Below are positions 32,893-43,774 of a stretch of DNA of 64,000 nt, one piece after another. Origin of the DNA: Sepioteuthis lessoniana (taxonomy: Eukaryota > Mollusca > Cephalopoda > Myopsida > Loliginidae); contig OY757934.1 of NCBI GenBank assembly GCA_963585895.1, positions 34,063,268-34,127,267 on the forward strand, given 5' to 3'. Position numbers and translations under genes: made by a program. The notes beneath the pieces were generated by a model. It worked only from the letters and a program-made list of their open reading frames with translations, was not told the DNA's origin and did not search any database. Positions within the stretch are counted from its first letter, which is position 1. Each line of letters begins with the position of its first letter.

Positions 32893-35289
32893 TGAAACTG
32901 GTGAACAAATGCCATAAGCCCAACTTATAAATTTTCATAGATTAATTTCAAATGCTTTTTAGCACAAACTTTTCATATCATCATTCAATGGCAAGTTTGA
33001 AATCTACACTGTTTTTTTGGGGGTGGGGTGGGGGTGGAAAGAGCCTATGTTAGCGCAATACCTGCCTTACTAATAAGGCTACAAAGATAACAGAAGCTCA
33101 AATCTTCTTATATATCTTATTCTTTATTCCAGATTTATTTTCTTCTTTTCATGATTGCAAATGCTAGTAGTATCAGTATCAATATTATCTTGAATCTTTA
33201 TTATAAAATGATGCCTTGTCAGTACATTTCTTAATTTCAACTTCCATTGTGATTTATCAAAACTTTTTAGACCATTATCCTTTTTTTTGCATTTCTACAA
33301 TTAATAAAAAGTCATAGAAAGATAGCCAAACAAGTTGTATTAAAAAGCAACTGAAATTGAAGTAAAATTTAAGATTTATTTTTGTGAACCAATGAATTTT
33401 AATCGAACAATGAGTTTTTTTTTATAATTTTAATCAAAATATGACTAAGTTCATTTCTTTCAGAAATGAATTTCATTTTTAGGAAAGAGTTTCCATTTAC
33501 AATGTAAATATAATGCTTAAATTTATTTTGGTTGTTCATAATGTACATAATTTCAAAATACAGGAGTCTAAAAAGAAAAAAAACTGTGACAAGAAATTCA
33601 GTCTTCTAATCCCAGGTTATTTATTATCTTGAATGATTTCCCAAAGGTTATAAATATTTGAGTCTCAGTAAAAGAAACATAAAAATTAGCAATATAGGGT
33701 ATTGTATCTTATTGTTTTTGTTACTGTGTAGAGAAAAAAAATGGAAAACATCTTTGGGGTTTCCATACATTAGAATTATGTATAGAAATCTCATAAAAAA
33801 AAGGGGTTGGAACTCCTTCACGCCAATTCTGCTGCTCGCACCAACTTTCAGAGTAGTACGACTCTGCAACTCACACCAACTCCTCTTAACTCAATGTCTG
33901 CTCTCCGCTCTCAGAATAACACACCCTGCCTCACCAATATAGCCTCTTCTCCTCATATGCAAATTACCACTACTCGCGCATAAGGAGTACACAAACTCAC
34001 ATTCCTCTTTTTTCTTTTCCCGACGGTCAAACGCAGATGCGATGTGAGTAATCTATTCTATTACTTTTTAGACCACATATTTCCATAAAGATAGAATGGT
34101 TAAATTTCTGGAAAAAAAAAACACAATTTTAATTACTTATTTTTTAAAGTCAAATATAACAGTTGTAAGTGATTAAATTGTAAGTGATTAAATTTTAAAT
34201 TAATTTGCTGTATAATATTCACTCTCACAAATATCAATGCACTTTGCCCAAAAATAATGATATAGCACACATTCAAAATCTGTGTATGTAAATTTGAGTC
34301 TGCATAAGAGATGACAATGCTACATGATACTGCAGTATCGTCCCTTGGTAAGATATTCAGTTTTTTTTTTAAAAAGATAAATGAGATGACTGCAGGAAAA
34401 TCTCATGACTTGTTTGCCAGAACTGATGTAGAATTGACAGAACAGATCTGCCAGTTGCCAGATTTGAAATTGAGGTTATTTTGTTTCTGACCTTTGCCCA
34501 AAGAGCCAGATACTACAAAAAGGCAACAAGTAGACCAGAAGTTAGAATTACTTTTTTCTATTCTTAATATACTGGTCAAACTTTTTACTATGGCAAGTAA
34601 CATACAAGCATATCTGTGGGTTATGTTTATTAATAAGAAAATTATATTTGACCAAAGGGCTTTTACTGGCTTAAGGAATTACCTTTCTACAGCCTGTGAT
34701 GTAATTTAATATTATTATTAATAGGAATATAATTTTATTGCATATCAGTATTTGTATAATGTTCATATACTACCAGACAAGATTTCTCATTTAAATATAT
34801 TCTCAAATACTCAAAAATTCAGATAGTGAATATAATTTAGGATACTTGTCAAAACAATTAACAAACTACTTTCACAAGTTATTCACTATTGCGTAACTGC
34901 TTAATTTGTAGTCCACTGCCTTGTGCCAAACGTGGTTTGATTCAAAATATCTTTAGAAAGGGCAAGTTTCTATTTACAAGTTAAGTTTTCGTCTAAGTAA
35001 ATTTTCATTATCTTTAAATACATATTCAAAGCAAGTTCAAATATAGAAAAAAAAATTATTCTATTCTTATTATCCATCTATTTTTTCTAAGACTCTGTCA
35101 TGCCAAAAGAACACTAACAAATTTCCATAGCCTGCCTAAAGCAAACATATTCATACTTCTTAGATAAATTTTCAATACTTTTACACTTATAACCCAAAAT
35201 TATGATGAGCAATATGTGGCAAGGATGATAACTATTGTTTGCTAAAACTGCATATGCCAGGAACAAGGGTATATAAAGTAAGAATATTT
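32893..35289. other. AT-rich non-coding stretch
   Basis: No recognised gene. 33830-34050 is C-rich with an ATGCAAAT octamer (about 33957), unassigned. 34403-34709 has open frames on both strands, unassigned. Confidence 0.4.
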
Positions 35290-35822
35290 CATTGGTTGGT
35301 TGTTTTATAGCATATCAACTCTTGTTATTCAATGTCAAATCCTGTCAATCTATCTACTATCTATCTATCTAGGGAGAAAATTGAGAAAACTTTTTCTTCA
35401 TACTGTCAGATTCCTTTCCTTTATTTACACACAATCTATCTATCTATCTATCTACGATTTGTAAACAAATTGTTTGGAGGTATCAATTTTTAAACAAACC
35501 ACTGCTCATTTGTTTGCACGCAGTTAAATGGTTTCAGGTATTGCTAATATTAACAGTTCTATTAGCACACAGTTAAATCTTCTCAAATATTATAAATGAT
35601 TAAACAGTTCTATTTGACCAATAGGTTCTACTACTCCAGGTCAGAGTGGACCTGAGAACAATGGCAATGAAGGAGTACTCCACATTCCCCCAAGCTCTAG
35701 GATGGGAGCCTCATTGTCATATGGTTTGGTGTTGTATGCAGGACACTCATTAAAAGAGTCTTACCTCTCTACAGAGATGCAGTCAGTGTATTCTACCACC
35801 CAAGCTGACTGAGCTGAAGGAT
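35290..35822 (-). repeat. SINE-like family B, copy B5, with (ATCT)n inside
   Basis: Complement of the family B tail at 35300-35340, broken by ATCT repeats (35345-35455). The body (CTCCAGGTCAGAGTGGACCT) and the head (complement of CTGACTGCATCTC type) end at about 35822. Confidence 0.8.
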
Positions 35823-36252
35823 GTTTGAATACCACAGTTATAGGCAAAAATAAATATGAGTTATATTGACCAAATTGTTATATCCAAAAGACTAGAATTT
35901 CTGGACATTTCTGAAATAGCATAGGTTGTGGCAAGGAAAGAAGAGATCACATTGAGTATCTGCAAACATCAACAAGTCACTGAGTTGCCAAGAATAAACA
36001 ATGCAATAAAACAATTGCATTCCCAAAAAGTAAAGGTCTACTGAGGCATAAATTACCAATAACTTCTTGAATTATGGTGAAGGAAGGAATATATCACAAT
36101 GCAATCCTTGTAATGTATGAGGTGAAGGAAGAAATGTATCCCAAACGTAATCCTTGTAATGTATAAGGTTGCATAGCCAAAGGAAACATCTTGAATGCCT
36201 ATGGTAACTCAAACTTGTATCCAAGCTGGGTAGTTTTCTATGGTTAAGATTT

Positions 36253-36255
<3 letters not shown>

Positions 36256-36308
<53 letters not shown>
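36256..36308. repeat. (AT)n microsatellite
   Basis: About 26 AT units. Confidence 0.97.
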
Positions 36309-36310
<2 letters not shown>

Positions 36311-36360
36311 AAAGAAAAACCTTTAAAAATTACTCATAGTTTTTTTCTTAAAATTAGATT

Positions 36361-36401
36361 ATATTATTAAGTATAAAAATTATGGTATGACAATTTTCTT
36401 A
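36361..36401 (+). repeat. Local duplicate, partner at 37504-37544
   Basis: A 41-bp block (AAAAATTATGGTATGACAAT ...) occurs identically at both sites, with weaker similarity continuing downstream. Confidence 0.8.
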
Positions 36402-36639
36402 GTTTCCTGATTTTATAGTATTAATATACAATATAATATTTTATAATATAATTCAATTTTATTAAGAGTTTATTAATACCCATGTAAGTTGTTTAAAGTA
36501 GATAATTTTCTCTCTCCAAATTCTGTTATTCCTTTATTTAAAAAAAATTATTTCTTTCATTTAGGCTTTTAAGTTTTTTGTCATGAGATAAAAAGAAGGT
36601 GAAAAGGAAAAAGAGTCCACAATTGGTACATCTTGATAC

Positions 36640-37150
36640 AGGTTAGTTGGTTGGTTGGTTGGTTGGGTTTATGGCATATCAACCTTTGTAGGTTATTTAA
36701 TGCCAAATATATTTTTATACAAATATTCAGTTCTATTTCAAACATTTCAGTTTAGCATGGGCATACAGTTTAATTGTCAAAAACATTTCTATTTCAAGCT
36801 ATTCAGTTTATTCAAACAGTTCTAATTCAACCAATTCAGTTTAGCATAAGTACACAGTTTACATGTCAAAACACTTCTATTTCAAGTTATTCACTTTAGC
36901 ATAAGTATGCATTTTAGTTCTATTTGACTCATAGGTAGGATTCTATCAGGTGCTACCATTCTGGGCCAAAGTGGACCTGGGAGCGATGGCAATGAAGGGG
37001 TACTCCGCATTCCCTAAATCTCCATTTTTACAGAAGCCTCACCATTAGATTGTTTAGTGTCATATCCAGGACACTCATTGAGGAGGTCTTACCCCTCTGC
37101 AGAGATGTAATCGGTGTATTCTACTGCTCCAGCTGACTGCGCAATTTAAT
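36640..37150 (-). repeat. SINE-like family B, copy B6
   Basis: Complete minus-strand family B: GGTT repeats, the hairpin tail complement (GGCATATCAACCTTTGTAGG), internal tandem units, the conserved CCTATGAGTCAAATAG-type complement and the head. ATACAGG on both sides may be a short duplication. Confidence 0.87.
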
Positions 37151-37627
37151 ACAGGAATTGTATGTCATTTGTCAACAGACAGAAAAAAGCAAATGGTCTG
37201 GTTATTATATCAAAAAAAAAAAAGGGGAAATTTAAATTAGGGTAACAAGAATTTTGAGGGTTTTTCTAAAGTTTCATTAGAAATTTTTCATCATTTCTTT
37301 GTCTGAAGATGCATATCTAACATTTAAAAAAAAATAAAGGGTCTGGTGAAATAAATATTATCACAAAAGATATGAATAATTTTCAAAGGTTTTTCTTTTA
37401 TATGGAACTATTTGCTCTGTATTTTGATTTATCATAATTTTACATTAAGTTCTCTATTGAATTTTAAATTACATGGATATTTAAGAAAGAATAAAATAAA
37501 ATTATATTATTAAGTATAAAAATTATGGTATGACAATTTTCTTATTTTTTTTTATTTTATAGTATACAATAATATAATATACAATATTATTAACAAAAAA
37601 AATAATAATATAATATACAATATTATT

Positions 37628-37866
37628 AACAAAAAAAAGGGTGTAAGAATTCTCAAAATTATTTTGCTTTTATCAAACAAAACAAAAAAATAATTTCTTA
37701 TACAAAGAAGCTGATATCATTAACAGAGAGACTTTCTGTTCATCCCAGAATAGACACACATTCTTTCCCAGTATGCAATGAGAGATTGGTTTGGCTTCTT
37801 TGTTTTAATGGCATACGAATTTTTGTGGGTTATTTAATGCTAAAGCCATCTTTGTAGAACATTTAA
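37628..37866. repeat. Duplicated segment, partners at 39338-39396 and 40219-40382
   Basis: Matches the two distant blocks fused together: GTAAGAATTCTCAAAATTAT... then CATTAACAGAGAGACTTTC ... and the start of a family A SINE tail. The copy at 37.6 kb lacks the approximately 820 bp that separates the blocks near 39-40 kb. Confidence 0.8.
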
Positions 37867-37916
37867 CTGTGTGCTAAAATAGAATTGTTCCCACCATCAG
37901 CTGACTTGGGTTTGGA

Positions 37917-37918
<2 letters not shown>

Positions 37919-37967
<49 letters not shown>

Positions 37968-38087
37968 TGTTTGGTTTCTTTATTCAATGGCATATCAGCT
38001 AAAGCTAAAGATTTCCTTGTAGAATAACTGGGGGAATAAAGGTGTTCATTATATATATGTATACATATATATATATATGGATATGTG

Positions 38088-38141
<54 letters not shown>

Positions 38142-38165
38142 TAGATAGATAGATAGATAGATAGA
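37919..38165. repeat. (AT)n and (GATA)n microsatellites
   Basis: AT tracts at 37919-37966 and 38096-38139 and a GATA tract at 38139-38165, with a short SINE-tail remnant (GGTTTCTTTATTCAATGGCA) between them. Confidence 0.93.
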
Positions 38166-38224
38166 TGTGTGTGTGTGTTATAGCAGTTATTATCATAAGG
38201 AAATGGACTTGATAAGTTTGGCTC

Positions 38225-38320
38225 ACATCATGTACAAGACTGTTTAGATTTCACTTTGTGTTAATGCTCTTCGGGAAGGCATGCATCCATCGCTTCTCCT
38301 CCCAGCTATGGGTAAAATAG
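38225..38320 (+). repeat. SINE family C fragment
   Basis: Contains ATTTCACTTTGTGTTAATGC, GGGAAGGCATG and CTCCCAGCTATGGGTAAAATAG, the central block of families A and C, with both ends missing. Confidence 0.6.
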
Positions 38321-38542
38321 TAAAGTAAAATTAAATCTTTTGCTTTGATTTGGTAATTGGTTTAGGATAAGAAAAACTGAATTCAAAATCTGAAAAGTAT
38401 TCTTCAGAAGAATTTGTGGCACATTATTTCACCATTCTTCTGTTATCAGCTTATTTAAAATTTCAAAACCTTCACCACTATAAATAAATCCTCTATGTTG
38501 GCAGTCCAATTGTTCACAACTTGAACTGAACTGTTGGGCCCT

Positions 38543-38637
38543 CATACATTGAGATTGATGGAAGAGTCAATTAGTTTACCTACTTCAGAAGTAGCGTCTC
38601 ATCTACTGAAAATGACATAAATATGGGACAAGCATTG

Positions 38638-38712
<75 letters not shown>

Positions 38713-38826
38713 TATAGATAGATAGATAGATAGATGAATCAATAGGTTATTGATCATATGAAAGTCAGACTTAGCCAATAAAAAAACAATTTTTTCCTAG
38801 CTGTGATCATGTCACTCTCTTCCTTT
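38543..38826 (+). mobile_element. RTE LINE fragment, copy 2, with (AT)n replacing codons
   Basis: Homologous to the sequence around 29750-29930 of RTE copy 1: AGTAGCGTCTCATCTACTGA, GACATAAATATG, and after a 95-bp AT/GATA tract, GGTTATTGATCATATGAAAG and TCAGACTTAGCCAATAAA. Only about 190 bp of LINE sequence remain. Confidence 0.75.
38641..38735. repeat. (AT)n(GATA)n microsatellite inside the RTE fragment
   Basis: About 35 AT units followed by GATA units, located where a few codons of the LINE would be. Confidence 0.95.
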
Positions 38827-38992
38827 TAAATTTTCTAAAATAATTATGAAAATTAATTTCCTCTGGACTATTTTTTAAAAAATCATAATAAAGTCTCCAT
38901 TTACATGGCAATATAAATACGAATATTTAACTTGACAATATTTAAGTAAATAATTCAATAAAATCTAACTAGAAAAATTCAGAGTGACTTAC

Positions 38993-39074
38993 CAATGATA
39001 ATTCCCAAAATTAATAATGCAAGAGGAATTCCAATATAAAGATAAAGATTGTTCATATCCATTCCAGCAGCCAC
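38993..39074 (-). CDS. Host gene exon encoding a transmembrane segment
   Basis: An 82-bp exon-like block on the minus strand. It is preceded by a polypyrimidine tract and acceptor (TGTTCTCTTTTCAG) and followed by a strong donor (G|GTAAGT). In phase 0 it reads VAAGMDMNNL then YLYIGIPLALLILGIIIG, an uncharged stretch of about 18 residues typical of a membrane-spanning helix, ending in phase 1. It lies about 2 kb downstream of an EGF-like exon on the same strand, so both probably belong to one single-pass membrane protein. Direct splicing of the two would put this exon in another frame and lose the helix, so an intermediate exon is expected that I did not find. The gene itself is not identified. 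Confidence 0.68.
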
Positions 39075-41038
39075 CTGAAAAGAGAGAACATATTCTAATT
39101 GTTAAAAAAGATTATTTTAGGCAATTGTGACGTTTTAGAAGTGGGTGATAAAGAAAAATATATAAAGCTTATCAGGCATTCCTTGAATTGTCTTAGAAAA
39201 AAAAAAGACCAGAAGTAACAAGGTAACCTTAACTAATGCTTATAAGTACACAAACCTTCTTTTTTCTTATACACTTAACACCTAGTTTACTGATTAAAGG
39301 AAAATGGTGATATAAACATGTTTTTTGGTTTGATTTTTAACAAAAAAAAAGTGTAAGAATTCTCAAAATTATTTTGCTTTTATCAAATAAAACAAATTGA
39401 GTAAATTAGGTTATTTCTATGAACAATACATTCAGAAATTAAATTTTTGATTTGTTAGATTTCTGAAATATACTAATAAAAATATCTCAACAGTTGATTA
39501 TTCCCCTGTGATGTAAAAGGTCAAGGTCATTACGAGTTTGAGCGTAGAAAATGGCTTCATAAAAGTAATTATAAAAGCTATCAACAAATCAATTGCTTAC
39601 TTATAAATATTACAAAAACAGATAGAAAATTTAAAAAACAAAACAGTCCTTTTTTACAATCTGATTTTTAAAGCTGAATTGGTTAATTACTTGTATTAAG
39701 CAAGAAATGGTAAGAGGGACAAAATATAAGAGATTAACTCTACTCAGAAGTGATGATAATATAAAAAGGACAACAACAGATGTAATTGGTACTTGTTTTG
39801 CTGACTCCATTTTATATAATATATGCAAATACAAACATAACCAACTTTATATATTAGTATTTTAAAACAAAAACATTAAAATCTGGTTACAGTGTTAAAG
39901 AAATTAAGTTCAAGAAAGATTTTTAAATTTCAAAGAAAATGAGTTTTTCTTTTAAATTAAGTAAGGTTGGTACAAAGCTACAAGAATGTAAATTAAACTC
40001 ATTGATTAGTTATGTGCAAGACAAGTTTATTAAACATTACATCATAATAAGAAATCCTATCTTAGAAGAGAGGAAGGAGACTAAGAATTATTATAAAATA
40101 AATTCTCAGAAATCTATAGGCAAAATAGTGGGATAAATTTTTCTGGAATGTCTGATAATGGCTATTAATATTCTTGTGATGTAAATATTGAAAGAACAAT
40201 CATTATTAACATTGAAAAATAATTTCTTATGCAAAGATATCATTAACAGAGAGACTTTCAGTTCATCCCAGAATAAACACACATTCTTTCCCAGCATGCA
40301 ATGAGAGATTGGTTTGGCTTCTTTGTTTTAATGGCATACAAATTTTTGTGGGTTATTTAATGCTAAAGCCATCTTTGTAGAACAGCAGTGACATTATTTA
40401 ACTCATAGCTTAGTTTGAAAGTGAATGTAATAGTGTAACTGGAGTTTGAACTCACTTACTTCAAGGCTACAGTCCAGCACTTTAACCATTATGACACAGG
40501 GACTCTTGCCAAGAGATTAAGATATTTCTTGTGACTAAACCAGTATTTTATGACTATGTAATGGAATTTCTATAAGTATTAAAACACACAGCTGACTGAA
40601 AAGAGTCAATGTCTATTTAGAATCTTCAATTTTTAAGAAGTCAATGAAAGAAGTAACATAATACAGAGCTATATTAAAATAACTTTAATTTAGAGTCTGA
40701 GTAGATGATAAATTTAAATGATTTGTGATTGGCTATAATGGCTAGGTCCATAGCTCTGACTTCTGCACTGTAAAAATATTTTCATGTCTGAATAATTTTT
40801 TTCTAAATTGTTTTAAAGTAAGACATTAAAGACATCTTAATTTTTTCTAAAATATCAACTATCATACAGACTTCTTTTATTCTCAGGAATTTGTAAATGC
40901 ACAAATTTACCCAACTCAACTTTAGAATCAAAAATTTCATTTCATAATTATTCAGATATGAAATATACCAAGAGAAAATCCAAAAGAGACAATTCCACTT
41001 ACGTTGCAATTCAATGGAAATTATCATGTTCAACTCAC
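39075..41038 (-). other. Probable intron(s) of the EGF/transmembrane gene
   Basis: AT-rich; carries a family A SINE and the duplicated segment shared with 37.6 kb. One further small exon (length 3n+2) is predicted here from the intron phases but was not recognised. Confidence 0.5.
40306..40507 (-). repeat. SINE family A, copy A6 (diverged)
   Basis: Complement of the family A tail (TTAATGGCATACAAATTTTT), central region and tRNA-like head (TTTAACCATTATGACACAGG). It lies in an intron of the host gene. Confidence 0.78.
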
Positions 41039-41145
41039 CTGATGTACAGTCACATTTATACGTCCGTGCAGTATAATTCTGGGTACACACAGCTTTATTT
41101 TCACAAGGATTTTCAGTACAGAGGCTCTTATATTGACAGAGTGGA
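41039..41145 (-). CDS. Host gene exon encoding an EGF-like domain
   Basis: A 107-bp exon-like block on the minus strand between an acceptor (TTTCTTTTCTTCATAAG) and a donor (CATCAG|GTGAGT). It encodes PLCQYKSLCTENPCENKAVC followed by TQNYTARTYKCDCTS. The C..NPC.N.A.C........Y.C.C spacing is that of an EGF-like module, cysteines 1 to 5; the sixth should be in the next exon. Intron phases are 2 upstream and 1 downstream. The domain would be extracellular; the transmembrane exon follows at 38993-39074. Unlike the retroelement frames there is no stop or frameshift. Other exons of the gene are not visible in the window. The product cannot be named more precisely. Confidence 0.75.
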
Positions 41146-41318
41146 CTTATGAAGAAAAGAAATCATCTATCTTTACTTTTTATCAAATATCAGCTAAATA
41201 TCTGTTACTATTTCTGAGTAAGGTATTTATAAAAATTCTAAAGACAATGTCAGTCAATAATTGTAATCACACTAATACCAAGTACTTTTAATATGAATTG
41301 TATTTTTTCTCTCCCTAT

Positions 41319-41740
41319 TGTCACGTGATATCCCACTGAGACGATGGAAGTGGGATGACTGCTGTTTGAATTAACAGTAGGACTTGGGTGACAGCTAGTA
41401 GCCCCAAGAAATCGCCCGACCAGGGGGAGGAAGAGAGAAGCCAAATGATTGGCTGGGACCCCAGAACGGAAGTGGGGACTCCTTCCCCACAGCGGAAATA
41501 AATAATAAGAAGGTTAGTTGTTTGGCAGGGTTCGTAGCGGGCAGACGAACCATAGCCAGTATTCCGGGTTGAAGACAAAAGAATATCTGAGACACGAGGG
41601 ACCCCAGGTTCTTCAAGCCAGTGTAAAAAAATAGAATAAAGTCTATTAGCCCGTGAAAGAAGAAAGATTCTCCAGTGGAACCCCGTCGAAAAATAAGATA
41701 AGTAACTTTGGGGACATTTCTCCTTTATACCCAAACTTTA
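41319..41740. other. GC-richer LTR-like or promoter-like island
   Basis: Starts TGTCACGTGATATCCC with a CACGTG E-box, is clearly less AT-rich than its flanks, and has AATAAAG near 41635. It resembles an LTR, but I found no second copy, no clear end and no target-site duplication. Two minus-strand frames here (41734-41321, 41616-41395) are unassigned. Confidence 0.35.
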
Positions 41741-42136
41741 TATACCACCCTCTCTCTCTCTCTCAATTTGAAGGAAAACGAAAGAACAGAAAAGAAAGAC
41801 ATTTATGTCCATGGACGGTTCAATTCATTATACAAATTTGACACTTTTAAAGTGTATCTCTTTGTATAGTAAAGGATTCCTGTATTTTTTATGTTACCAC
41901 GTGGTCTAAGTTGTTCTTTGCAGTTCTACTACGCATTTGTTGTTGTCACATTTCCTTTTCAGCTTCTATTCGCCTTATGTTATCTTGCTTAGAATTGTCC
42001 TATTAATTCCTTAAAAATATCACACGGGAAACCGGAGTTGCCGACTACTACAATATAATATTATTACGACTAAAACCTATAGGTCCATATTCTTCCATTG
42101 TCTAGGGGAAGGAAGGAAAGCGACCTGGTGGGTGTG

Positions 42137-42349
42137 TGATAGTGTGAAATTTGGAACCCCTTGCCAGCGGCGGTCAGTCTGACCCTAAATTAATCCCTCA
42201 CGTAATATGCCAGGTCTTATATGCCTGAGAGAAAAACTCTGAACGAGGACTTATTCTATAAGGGATCAAGTGCCAACCTGCCCCGTCTTCACACGTGCAA
42301 AAATAAAGTCCCCTTTTGGGATTTTAGTCAATTTGCCGTCACACTATCA
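42137..42349. mobile_element. 213-bp element with 11-bp terminal inverted repeats
   Basis: Bounded by TGATAGTGTGA (42137-42147) and its exact complement TCACACTATCA (42339-42349). Contains AATAAAG near 42302. It could be a small solo LTR (TG...CA, polyA signal) or a MITE. No target-site duplication is obvious. Less AT-rich than the surroundings. Confidence 0.5.
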
Positions 42350-43063
42350 TAATGATAATGTACTGTTACTCATAGTTATGACAGAAATATTTATTATGAA
42401 AGTAAAAAAAGGAAGGAAAGAAAGTTAAGAAATCTTGCCTAAATGTTAATATTAATAGTAAAACTTGCTAGTCTTACAAGCCATTGCTAGTGAGTTTGAA
42501 CTTATATTCATTCCTAGTAATAGATTTACTACTCGAAGAATTAGCATTAACAGCAGTGGGGATACATTTTATAATACTCTTAGCAGAATACTAAAACGAA
42601 TTCAAGATAATGTTTCTTAAGTCTTAATCATGAGAGAATATTTCTTCTTTTTTTCTTACTGTCTTAATTCTTAGAACCATTAGCCACTTGGTCATCATGT
42701 ATCCTGTATCTGGGGTCATAAAACAAATAAAAATTGATCACAAAATAGATTTAAACTTTATTCCTAGGTTCCAAAAATTTGGTTTAGAGCTAATTACCAA
42801 AGCTGTAAATAGTCATTACATTAAACCTTTTATTGTTATTATTGACTGTCATGATCATCCTGAATCTGAAATATTGGACTTACAGTGTATAGTAAAATAA
42901 CGCTCAACCCAAAATATTAGGTTTATTGATTCAAAGGATTAATATATCACTATTTATCTTCACAATATGCCTGAAATTTTGAGGGTTGTAGACACTATTG
43001 TGGTGACCTCATCAATAAAGCTGACATACTTCCGGTTATCAGCGCGTAAATACTTGACATGTG

Positions 43064-43094
<31 letters not shown>

Positions 43095-43198
43095 AGGCAT
43101 CAAATTTTTAAAAATAAAATTTAGTTGTTATCCTGTTATCAAAGAGAGAGAGAGAGAGAGAAAGAAAGAGAGAGAGAGAAAGAGAAAGAGAAGGAAAA

Positions 43199-43245
<47 letters not shown>

Positions 43246-43535
43246 ACTTGTTTTATTCTCGCTTGACGAACTCACATTTACGCTTTATAAAGGTGGTTTA
43301 TAAAGACGTAATCATAAAATTGGCGGCGAAGATGAGATAGAGATAAGACAAGGGAAGAAAAGAAAGAATTTCAAAAGAAATAAGCGACTCGTGTTAAAGA
43401 AAAAAAAAAGCAACGGGAAGATAAAACCTAGAAGATAAGTGATACGTTGATAGAAGTAAACATGATGACATTAAAACCAACCGGGAACCCGAAAGAAACC
43501 AACGAGCTGAGAATTAAACGGATAAGGGGAATAAA
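42350..43535. other. AT-rich stretch with AC and AG microsatellites
   Basis: (AC)n at 43064-43093 and a long AG-rich tract at 43142-43242. An unassigned 70-codon frame at 42688-42900 shows no recognised motif. Confidence 0.45.
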
Positions 43536-43772
43536 AAGTAAGTAAAGTTGGCGACCGTAGTCGAAGGCAACCAGAAGGCTCCCTTTTCAATAGCTAGGGG
43601 AGGGCGCTACTCCTTTCCTTGATTTTCTCTACTTTACTCTTGATACGTACCTTATGTTGCTGAGAGTTAAGCAAGGAGGTATCAAGAACCATTTTTAAAG
43701 TCTTTGGTATGACGCGACCTGGGATTAAACCAGGTCTCCAGGACCATAGGCGAACACTCTACCCACTAGGAA
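43536..43772 (-). repeat. SINE family D, copy D4
   Basis: Complement of the D body (GGCAACCAGAAGGCTCCC; CTTGATACGTACCTTATG) with the head complement (GGGATTAAACCAGGTCTCC) at the high end. Abuts gypsy fragment 3. Confidence 0.88.
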
Positions 43773-43774
43773 AA

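Noticed and set aside
40000-40085. Extra exon after the polypyrimidine tract at about 40055-40080 (minus)
   Set aside because: The acceptor looks good, but the downstream frame lacks the expected Gly/Cys pattern and no convincing donor follows.
38993-41145. Direct splicing of the EGF exon to the transmembrane exon
   Set aside because: The EGF exon ends in phase 1 and the hydrophobic frame of the next exon needs phase 0. A direct join gives GGCWNGYEQ..., which loses the helix and fits an EGF end poorly.
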